Part shown: positions 23,501-35,500 of the stretch, one piece after another
How positions within the stretch are numbered: the first letter of the stretch is position 1
Layout: every line of letters begins with the position of its first letter
Assembly: GCF_037392515.1 (NCBI RefSeq)
Contig: NC_090291.1
Coordinates: forward strand, 34,228,501-34,292,500
Source of the DNA: Haliotis asinina
Taxonomy: Eukaryota; Mollusca; Gastropoda; Lepetellida; Haliotidae
Direction of reading: 5' to 3'
DNA: 64,000 bases
Program-made: the position numbers and the translations under genes
Notes under the pieces: model-generated
Seen by the model: the letters and a program-made list of their open reading frames with translations, nothing else
What the model was told of the DNA's origin: nothing
Databases searched by the model: none

Positions 23501-26500
23501 TCAACAGACAAAGCTGTTGTGACGTCTGGGACGAATGTGAAACTATGAGTGGGGATGAATGTGAAACTATGAGTGAGTGAGTGAGTGAGTAAGTGAGTGA
23601 GTTTAGTTTCATGCTACACTCAGCAATATTCCAGCCATATGGCAGCTGTCCGTAGATAATCGAGTCTGGACGAGACAATCCAGTGATCAACAACATGAGC
23701 ATCGATCTGCACTATTGGGAACCGATGACTTGTCATCAAGTCAGCGAGTCTGACCACAAATTCCCTTTTATGGCAAGCATGGGTTGCTGAAGGCCTATTC
23801 TATTCTACCCGTGACCTTCACAGGTTTGTGAAACTATGGACATTCATATGGTTTCAGCTTTGAAAGGGTAAATGGCAAATAAATAAAAACACTTAAATAT
23901 AAACTGCCACATTTCTTATCAGGGGAATATGTTGTATTTTGCTACATGTTTTGGGACATCAAACAAAATTTATCAGACTGATCAATCACCTCAACTGGTA
24001 GTAAGGAGCTTAACTGCTGATTGTGACCACCGTCCAGTATACATACATCAAACATCATACATCAAACTTGAGTTTGAGAGCGGGAAAAATTCCATCACCA
24101 AAACAACCCCACCAATTCAAACTGTTGATGAGAAATAGAATCAGTCTCTATTCTCACCAAATTTTCTATCAAACTTTAGTGTTGTCAAACTCATGTTATT
24201 CCGAAACAACCAATCATAATCAATGAACTTGTCACATGATGTTTCAGTTGCCTGGTCAACTAGACCTACAAAATAACATCGCTCAAATGACATGGAAGTT
24301 TGACAACGTGAGTTTGATGTGTGAAAACATGAGTTTAAAAACTTTTAAGATTCTAGTACCAGGTGTTGTCAAACTTCAGCATGCCTTGTGAAGGCTGCTT
24401 ATACTATACATTGTTCAGTTTCTAAACAGGCAAGTTTTTAAACAGCTCAACTTAGAGTGAGCAATGGATGGTCTATAATGCTGGACCATAATGTAGGTCA
24501 GTGTTCGGTACTAGGAACATCACTAAATCATGGCACAATCAAATGAGGCTAAAATGTGACATTACTGAGTACTGATCACCAAATCCTGGCATGGCCAAGG
24601 GAGGCTACCTTCAAGCTGTAAGGACGTCTTGAACATGAGCAATGCACCAACTGGCAGGGCTATAACGTAGTAGGAGATAAAGTTCATGGAGGCACCAAAC
24701 AACTGCTTGCCCAAGCCACGCAACACTCCACTGCAGACACCCTGAAGACAGAAGATACTGTCAAATATTACAACAAACAAAACAACAAACAATGCATAGA
24801 ACTAATGATGAATAGCAATTAATCAATGGTAGAAACAAAATACTATTGATGCAATGTGTGACTATCAATAGTTCAGTAACTGACTTCCACTGATAAATGT
24901 GCAGCGCAAAATACATGAATCACCAGATTTGTTCACTTTGATCTAGAATTATCCAACCCTGTTACCTCGTAAACAGTGAGTTTAATTTTACACTGCACCC
25001 AGCAATATTCCAGCTATACGGCGGCGGTCTGTAAATAAGCAAATCTGAAACAGACAATCCTTTGACCAGCAACATGAGCATCGATCTGAGCAATTGGGAA
25101 CCGATGACATGAGTCAACCAAGTCAACGAGCCTGACCACCTGATCCCGTTAGTCGCCTCTTACAACAAGCATAGGCACCTTTTATGGCAAGCATGGGTTG
25201 CTGAAAGCCTATTCTACCCCGGGACCTTCACGGGTCGATGCAATCTGTGACTATCAATAGTTCAGTAATTGTCTTCCATTGATAAACGTGCAGCACAAAA
25301 TACATAAAGTACCAGATTAGCCTCGTAGTTAATGTGTCTTGACAGGCTATCGACTGTTCAATTCTCCACATGGGTACAAAATATGCAGACAGTCTTTGGT
25401 GATATTGCTGAAGTATTACTAAAAACAGCATCAAACTACACTCAGATCATTCACTTACCTGCATGGCATCGAACAGGTGGAACAGGGCAATCATTGGTAA
25501 AATTTTTATTATCAGGTCAACAATCGATCTGTAAGAAACAAACTTTACTGTCAATTCAATATACAAACGAAAAGAAGTTAAGAAGCCAACAGACACACCT
25601 ATATAAGGAATATGACAAAAAATCATAGTAACAATGCATCACAATACAATATGTGTGCAATGCTGTACACACTATGTGTGCCTCATTATGCATTGTAGAA
25701 ATGATGCATCACACTAAAGTGTGCCTCATGATGCATTGTAGTAATGATGCATCACAGTATGTGGGCCTCATTATGCATTGTTGTAATGATGTATCACACT
25801 AAAGTGTTCCTCATTATGCATTGTAGCAATGATGCATCACACTTTGTGTACCTCATGATGCATTGTAGTAATGATGCATCACACTTTGTGTACCTCATGA
25901 TGCATTGTAGTAATGATGCATCACACTAAAGTGTGCCTCATGATGCACTGTAGTAATGATGCATCACACTAAATTGTGCCTCATGATCCATTGTAGTAAT
26001 GATGCATCACACTAAAGTGTGGCCTATGACACAGGGGCTTGTATCGCTTTGAAACGGCGTTCGAAAGACATATAGATGTATAGACCCTACCCTAGTACTA
26101 TATAAAAGGAAAGGGATGTAACGAAGAAACCACCCCCTCCTCGATCAAAGTTACATGTCACCGGGTAAAATATTTTTAAGACAACGTCGAGGCCAACGGA
26201 TCGAACGCCAGATGATTTCCCTACAAAATGAGCCATAAATGGTCACAATCGGATCATTATTTCAAAAGTTATACGCTACGAATCATCGAAAACAGCTACC
26301 ACCGCAATTTCACGCCAAAATCATGGATCACCAAATACGGCAAAAACTCACCTTTTAAATTAGTTTATTAATTCCAGACACGTTGACAGCACCAGCGCTG
26401 GGCTGGATTCGATCGGCTGCGGCATTTCGTGGGTCGGAAAACTTATTGCAACATCTACATGTCATTTTCTCGACAGTAAGCAAACATTGTCACCAAAATC

Positions 26501-29500
26501 GCTGGCAAACCTACTCACTTGTCGGCCATAAGTGACCTTGACATTCAATGAACTGAGCAGATCTGCGCAAACAGACTCGGGTCATCCGATTGGTGGGAAA
26601 TAAAATATACAGTGGCAGTGGCCAATCGGATGACCCGAGTCTGTTTGCGCGGATCTGCTCAGTTCATTGAATGTCAAGGTCACTTATGGCCGACAAGTGA
26701 GTAGGTTTGCCAGCGATTTTGGTGACAATGTTTGCTTACTGTCGAGAAAATGACATGTAGATGTTGCAATAAGTTTTCCGACCCACGAAATGCCGCAGCC
26801 GATCGAATCCAGCCCAGCGCTGGTGCTGTCAACGTGTCTGGAATTAATAAACTAATTTAAAAGGTGAGTTTTTGCCGTATTTGGTGATCCATGATTTTGG
26901 CGTGAAATTGTGGTGGTAGCTGTTTTCGATGATTCGTAGCGTATAACTTTTGAAATAATGATCCGATTGTGACCATTTATGGCTCATTTTGTAGGGAAAT
27001 CATCTGGCGTTCGATCCGTTGGCCTCGACGTTGTCTTAAAAATATTTTACCCGGTGACATGTAACTTTGATCGAGGAGGGGGTGGTTTCTTCGTTACATC
27101 CCTTTCCTTTTATATAGTACTAGGGTAGGGTCTATACATCTATATGTCTTTCGAACGCCGTTTCAAAGCGATACAAGCCCCTGTGGCCTATGATGCACTG
27201 TAGTAATGATGCATCACACTATGTGTGCCTCATGATCCACTGTAGTAATGATGCATCACACTATGTGTGCCTCATGATCCACTGTAGTCATGACGCCTCA
27301 CACTATTTGTGCATAATAAAAATGATGCTTTACAATGTTTGCATCACACTATGTAGGCATGATAAAACATCCTAACTAAGCATGACAATACACTGTATCA
27401 TTCTCCTGATAAATATGCAAAAAAAATGGGTGCTTCATAATGCACAATAGTGTCTGTGCCCCATAAATGACTTTGTCAAGTCATCTTAGATGATATGCAT
27501 CAAAATAGACCATGTACATGATTACACAACACAGTAACCGTGCAACACAATATGGATACCATGGTAACATGGTAACTAGGTATCACGATACACTTTGAAC
27601 TAGGCACCATTATCTTACCTCACACATAAATGTCCCTGTCTGATTGGCTGAGAGCTCTTCTATTATTTTTAATGTAAAGCGAGGTGCATTTCAATTCACC
27701 CTGCTGCCAATAGCAACTCATTCAGCACTTTGTGGTAGTTACTTTTTCATCTTGAGTAATCAGTTGTTAATCAGTGAACAACTTTTATTAACACCTAACT
27801 ATATATCACATCTATCAAATCATCACTGTAAACCAAAAGTCACTGTGTTCTCTCATCTGATTGGTTGAAAAGCATGATCAAATGGTATTCAATTCCTGGA
27901 AAGTATAAGGCTATTTGCTGCATATTGACACGTATAAATATTGCACACAAAAGCATTGTTGTGTCAACAGTGGTGACGTCATTCAAATCATAATGTGATG
28001 TAAAGTATGCATGATACTACCATGGGAACCAGCTGAAATGACCAGCTGATGACACTTCACTGCTGTACTTGTACTCAATGTAAATATGTGCAGACAGTAA
28101 AACCCATGTGGGCCTTTTGTTTTATTTTAGTGTTTACAATGTTAAAAAACATCATGTGTTGGCCAATTTCCAGGTGTCATTGAATATCTGAAGCACAGGA
28201 AATGGAGCCGGCATGAGCCCAGCACAGTACACATTTACTGCAAAAACACTAACTTTGATCAAAAGTACCAATGTAAATTGATAGAAATAGTGACACAGAC
28301 AGACAGACAGGTGCCAGACAGACAGACAGACAGGCGCCAGACAGACAGACAGACAGACGCCATACTAAGACTTTAGCTGATAGTGATCCAAATGAGTTAC
28401 CTGCTCAGGTAAAGAAGTTTACTTACTTCTCATTAGTAAATGCTAAGGGAATGACTTGTCGTAGTAAAAGCAGCAGCATTGCCAAAAACAGAGCTATCAA
28501 CCCTGAAAGTAGAAAGGCCAAGGTCAAGTAGAGTATGTTGGGGCATGTTAGCTCCAACACATCTTTCACAAAGTTTGTTTCGTAACGGAATGTATTGTCT
28601 CCTGGGAAACAGTAGCTTAACTAACAACATAACTCATAAACCACCAGAATGTGGACTCTCTGGACCGAATCTGGCATCGCTGAGTCATAAGGTTTGCTGC
28701 CCACCTGTTTATGGTGGCTTAGTAAGGGGGAACCAAACTAAGAAGTAAGTCTCAGCTGATTGAAAAACATGTCCAATTACCTCAAAATTACAAAAAATTC
28801 AACGATAATTTAACATCGTAACAACAGATAATACAAAAGAAAAGCCAAATATGACAAAATTGGGGTAATAGGACAGAAACAGAAAGAGAACTTAGTCCAT
28901 ATCGGGACCCAATGTGCCTTCAACTGTCAAGATAAAGAAAATTTAACAGAATGCAAACGATATCATGTATTCATGTACCAAAATTTGTGTTGGGTTTATT
29001 TCTCTGACTGACAAGTAAGAATTGAAAGTTTCCAACATACATATGAGAGAGATGGCTACATGGGCAGCTGTCATGGCTTCCATAGGGTTGCCCTCACCAA
29101 GATGGTTGCCCACCCGAACACTGGCAGCAATAGCAGTTCCAATTGCAATCTGAAACAAGCATTGTCAGTATGGTGACATAATCACCCAATACAAATTAGA
29201 AATGAAAAGAAATAAAAGTGAAGGTCACAGTTTTGACCTTGACCCATATGTCATGGGGAATGAAATATGCAACAATACCTGCTGCTTGGTTTTGTAATTA
29301 GACCTTTGGCAAGAAACAATAATCGCTCAGCATCAATGCCCCTTCAAGAGAAGTCTTGAAAGTCTACAAAGAGAATCCAGTGAATGGTTCTTGAGATACC
29401 TCGCTGACAAGCTTAACATGCCGAAATGTTCAAGGTGTCGCTGTGATCTTAAAAATCATGTGACGGTCACCAAAATCAACTTGGCCCTTAGCTTGGTGTC

Positions 29501-32500
29501 AAGAATGAAGAATATCCAGTGAACATTCTTGAGGTATCTCGCTGACAAGGTAAAACGTTTGAGTCCTCATTTGACCTTGAAATGAGGGTCAAGGTCATCA
29601 AACTTGACTGGGACCCTTCTTATACTGTGATGAACCTAGGCACCCAATATGAAAAGAATCTAGTCAATGGTTCTTAAGATATTCCAATTCGTACGTACAC
29701 ACATATGGATGGACACAGCCTATACTACATCCCCCACTTCGTGCTAAACATGCGAGAGGTTAAAGACACTGTACATATTTGCTTAATGTTTTCAAGGCAG
29801 AACTGATGATCTGCGTACATAAACAGGATACCAACACCAATACTCACCAGTAACAACCAATCCTCAACAGCAATAACCAACACTCACCAGGAACAACCAA
29901 CACCAACCAAAAACAACCAACACTCACCAGGAACAACCACTTTCACCAGATATGAAAAACCCTCAGTTTCATCAACCAACACTCACCATGAGCTACCAAT
30001 ATTCACCATGAATGCTCAAAACTCGCCAAAATAGCCAACACTCAACAACATCAACCAACACTCACCAGGAACCACCAACACCCACCACCAGCTTCACCAG
30101 AAACGAAGAATCCTTAGCATCAACAACCAAAACACACCAAGGACACGCTCATCTGACGCTCAGTTCTCACCATGAACATGAGGATGGCCATCTGGAACAG
30201 TATTGCATGAGTTGCGAGCTCCACACCACCTAGCAGACCTGTAAAAAGATATTTACATCAGAGTGAGTGAGTGAGTGAGGTTAGTTTTACGACACACTCA
30301 GCAATATTCCAGCTATATATTGGTGGTCTGTAAATATTTGAATATTTGAGTCTGGACCAGACAATTACGAGATCAACAGCATCAGCACTGATCTGTACAA
30401 CTGGGAAGTGATGACATGTGTCAACCAAGTCAGCAAGCCTGACCACATGATCCTGTTAATCGCACTGTCACTCGATGACTTTGCATATAGCTTTCTGGGA
30501 CTATATAGGCCTTCACTTTATTTCAATTTGAAACTGAAAACTTAACAGACGTGATTATCTTTCCAGCCTTATCATACTATGGTCACTGGTTGCATCAAAT
30601 GGGTTGACAGGCCATGATATAACTGGATTTCTATATAAAATGGCATTAAACCCAAGTCGATCAGACCAGTGTTATTAGCGGCTTAATCGATGACCTCTAT
30701 CCAAAGATGCAGACAGACATAGGTAGATACACAGTCAGGCCGCGTTAGTCCGGACCCCGACAATCCGATTCCCGCGATATCCGAACAGTAGCTGGCTGTA
30801 ACCAATCTTGTTTACTATATAAACTCATTACTTGTTGATTCATTAATCCAATGCTTCAGTCTCTGTATCTGGACATTAATTAGCGGTAACAGATTGGCTA
30901 GTTACACATGGTTTTGCTTCATTAATCCGGTGGTACATCAAAGAGGTTCGGATAATAGCCTTACCTCGTGAGCGCCTGTGATTAGCGCTGGTCTTCATCG
31001 GCTGACTTCAATTGTAATTGTTAACGGAGGTGACACTTCTGCGTTGAGCATGTCATTAGTTTGTGATTTTAATCAGTTAATAGGTTTCACTTTTGTTTAG
31101 TTTGAGTAATACCTGTCATGTTTCCTTGCTGTATAAAATACCGATCGAGTCAAAATGAGATCAGCTGCACTTGACACCTGTCAGTCACAATGGCAAGTCC
31201 CGCCCCTAAGTGTAAAACGATGGGAAATTACTGCCGCACATTGATTGATTGTTATGTTAATATTCCAGTTGTTGTCTACAAACTGTAATAATGTCATTTG
31301 ATACATGCATACATTCGTATGTTCTTGTCTCAGTATGTCAAAGGGAAGTAACTCGCCTGAAGTGGTATTTGCTTCAGTAGTCCGTACGTTTCACTAACCG
31401 AACGTTTTTGATGAAAAACAGAAGTGTTCGGATTAACGCGGCCTGACTGTACATCCAAATTTTCTAGTATAAATTTTCTCATATAAGTCTACTAATATGT
31501 CTTTGACATCACATCTTTTTCTGAATTTAACTTCTTATGAAGGTTCTCAGAAGGCTATCTGAACTCACTCACCCTATTTGACAGTCAAGATAACATTTAT
31601 CTCAAAGCACCACCACTCACTCCATCAAACCATCAAAGTGTCAATATAAAGAAACTACCAACCTGAAAGAATGACAGAAATCTCAAAGCTCCACCACTCA
31701 CTCCACCAAACTGTCAATATAAAGAAACTACCAACCTGTAAGAATGACAGAAATCTCAAAGCTCCACCACTCCAGACATGTCATGAAGAGTCCAGGCAGC
31801 GTCAGACTGAAGAACACCTTCCACTCCGACAGACACTGTACAGACCAACCTGAAACATGCAGTCATCCAGTCAGTCATCCAGTCAGTCATCCAGTCAGTC
31901 AGTCAGTCAGTCAGTCAGTCAGTCAGTCAGTCAGTCAGTCAGTCAGTCAGTCAGTCAGTCAGTCAGTCAGTCAGTCAGTCATCCAGTCAGTCAGTCAGTC
32001 AGTCAGTCAGTCATCCAGTCAGTCAGGTACAACCTGTAAGGATTTTAGTTATCCTTAGTTCAGTGCTAAGAGCCTCACAAACACAAGGGGTCATTCTACA
32101 CCTTGCACTCTTAAAGGACCAGGTGGAAATCTTATGGTAGCACCAGTCTAGTGTTCTGCTCTATCTTGCTGACTCACAGACCAGGTGAAATTCTTGCTGT
32201 TTTACCAGACGAGGTGTTCTGCCTTATCTTGCCAACTTACAAAACCAGTGGAAATCTTCCTGTTTTACTAGACAAGGTGTTCTGCCTTATCTTGCCAACT
32301 TACAAAACCAGGTGGAAATCTTCCTGTTTTACTAGACAAGGTGTTCTGCCTTATCTTGCAAACTTGAAGACCAGGTGGAAAGCTTGCTGACTCACAGAAC
32401 AGGTGAAAATCCTGATAACTCTCAGACATCTGTTCTGCTCTATCTTGACAACTTAGGGAATCAGGTGGAAATCTTCTTTGTTTACTAGACATTCTAACTG

Positions 32501-35500
32501 TTCTCGAAACGTTCGTAGCGATACGAACTTCTTAAGCCCATTCTTAACACATTGGCTAAGATCAAAGTTAAGAATTCTTAGGGCTACGAATGTTTCCAGA
32601 ATAAGGGCTCAGGTCCTCTGCCTGATCTGGCTAAACTTACCAGACCATGTGTCCTCATAGATCTTGCTGGCTTTGATGTACCCTAAATGGAGAAACACCA
32701 CTGCCCAGAAGCTAAGGCCAATGGACAAACTTGCTCCTCTGGAAGAAATGAAAATCTGATCAAAATCAAGTGGTGAGAAACAAGAATATAAAGTTTGTGA
32801 TATCTGATATATTCCCATAATTGTACATATTTAATATTTATATACAGTTGGTACACTCTATGGCTTCAAGGCTAACCCGTGATGGATTGTATTACTCACA
32901 ACAACTCCAGCTTGAGCCAGAACAGGAAGAGAGCCAGGAGTGCAACATTGAGGAGGTTCCCAGCAATGAGGATCAGGCATGATGGGACCACAATACTCTG
33001 AAAAAGACACACACAAAATCTCTCTACCAAAAAGATACAGCATTATTCAACATCACAAGACTGCAAGACAATTCACCAACCAATCATCAGCAATGGTGTA
33101 TTGTATTAGAATGAAGTAGAAACTACACATTTACAAAAGGAGAAATATGATAAAACATTTGTCTTACCTGAGCTTGGAGATACTTGCTAAAAACGAAGTA
33201 CAACACATTTGCCTGAAAATAAAGAATACCCTAGTCAGCAATATGGAATCAAGCAGTTTGGACAGGCAATCCCGAGAAAGATACCATAACCAAAGTTGAT
33301 GCTGTATAGAATCAACAAAGTCATACAGCCTGACTACTCAATCCACCACTTTACTTCTTGACAACATGCACAATACAGTCATTGTATTGGCCCTGTGAAG
33401 ATCCAAGTTTGAATTGGTCTTCAGTAACCCATGCTTGTCGTGAGAGGAGACTAACTGGATGAGGTGGTCAGGCTTGCTGACTTGGTTGAAACATGTCTTT
33501 GTATCCCAATTGCATAGACTGATGCTCATGGTGATCACTGGATTGTCTGGTCCTGACTCGATTTTTTACAGACTGCTGCCATATAGCTGGAATATTGCTG
33601 AAAACAGTGTAAAACTAAACTCACTCACGAACTCATAGTTTGTACTGAAGTAAAAAGGTGTCAATCCAGTTATTACTACTCCAATTACTGAGCACTCCTC
33701 AACTCCTTGAGAAGTACAGAAGATAATGTTAATGAAAAATGACATCAAACTCTTAGAAATAAACTTACCGGGAGAATCGGAATATAACACAGTGCAAACT
33801 GTCCAGCCATGCTGAAAGAAATAGGGAAAAAAATTCAAACATATAATCAGAGAAGACACAAGATGAACTGTGGACAATAACATGAAAAAAGTATTTGGCA
33901 ATTACAGTCAAATATTTATAAAACAAATACTCTTCCAACTTACTGATGGAAAGGGTATGCACCAACATCACAGTGACAACAGACACTAGAGGATAATATC
34001 AACTTAGAAACCTGATGTTTGAGTTACATAATGGCTTTACACTGTTTGGATAGAAGGCTACTTACTTGGCCACCACTGGGTCCTGTCCCGTGGCCAAGAG
34101 AATGTGCTCAACATTGATGAAGATGGCCCAACAAGGAATACACAGCAACAACAAGATAACAATGGCTGAAAGTAACAGCAGGTGCCTGTAAATACTTTAT
34201 GATGACACATTTCACAATAATCATAATGGCTACTTATAAAGTATCTGTTTCCATGCACTTGTGCATGCTTAAAGCTGTAACACATTATAACCCCGGATAA
34301 CACTTACTGCATGTGAGGCGCTAGAAGGTTGACAATCATGACTTATCCCACCAGGTACCCATTCAATGATGGGTGAAAGTGAGTGAGTATAGCTTAGTTT
34401 CCATTTTAGCAATATTTCGGCAGGAAACAGCAGAAATGGGCTTCGCACATTGTACCCATGTGGGGAATCAAACCCGAGTCTTTAACATGATGAGTGAACA
34501 CTCTAACCAGTAGGGTACCCCACTGCCCCTAATAGCATACATGATGATGGCACGGGAGGAGTTCCATCCCCCAAAAATGGGCCCTTGAGATGTCCCTTAT
34601 CCCATGCCATCACTATGTATACTACTTGCCATGGTGCATGTAATATTTGAGTAAAACTGGTTGAAGAGTTTTTGAGAACGGGACCAGATCCTTCCCTAAT
34701 CCATCTCCATCATTGTGTTTACTACTTACTGAGGTACAAGCAAAATCTGATGAAAATAGTTTTCAAGATAAGGACTTTGAAGTGAGCATGGGGTCAGTCG
34801 GGGAAAAGGCTCGGATTGCCGAGACATCATATTTGTTGCGTACTGAACTGGTCTGCGGTTGATTACTCATTATGCTAGCAGCTACATGTCAGTGTATTAA
34901 AACCAAAAATAGCTTATGAGTCTTCAAAGGTGATGAATGACGATTCTAAAATCATGGACTGTGTGGCTTCTAAATATTTTTTAGCGTCCATCGATGTATC
35001 TATCATGTTCAGCATTGTTTAGACTATCAGAAAGTACTGTGTTTGCATTTAATTAGACCTTTATTTGAGGTGAAAAGTCTTCCAACATTTTTGTTGCGAG
35101 AAGACAGAAGTGAACTGTTTGTGTTATTATAGACGGAACTCAGCTTACACATGCAATTCAATGATGGATTGTGGTTACTAAGAATGTTTTCAGCGTCCAC
35201 TGACCTGCTTGTTGTGTTCAGCGTGTGTAAAATTCCCTGGGAATACCATGTAAAAAGCCACCAAACTTTGAAGCAGAAGTGGAATTTGTGATAAACTCGA
35301 TCCAGACTTCTTGTGCGCTCAGGTTATAAAGGGGGGATAAGGAAAAATTAAATTTGTTAAAATATTGGGCCCATGGGAAGGACCTGGTCCTGTTCCTTCA
35401 CCGTGTATACTACTCCCCTGAAAGTGTTTGAATGGCAATTAGAAGTGATACACAAAAAGAGGGGAAATTTGTTGTATGTATGCAAACTATTTACCCTTAA

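Noticed and set aside
25744..25929. Repeated MMHCSNDASH peptide frame
   Set aside because: It is produced by translating the 43-bp tandem repeat; there are no splice sites or start context, and the frame is broken in other units.
31744..32058. Ser-Gln-Val-rich open frames (SQSVSQSV)
   Set aside because: They are translation of the CAGT microsatellite on the strand opposite the MATE gene, with no other coding evidence.
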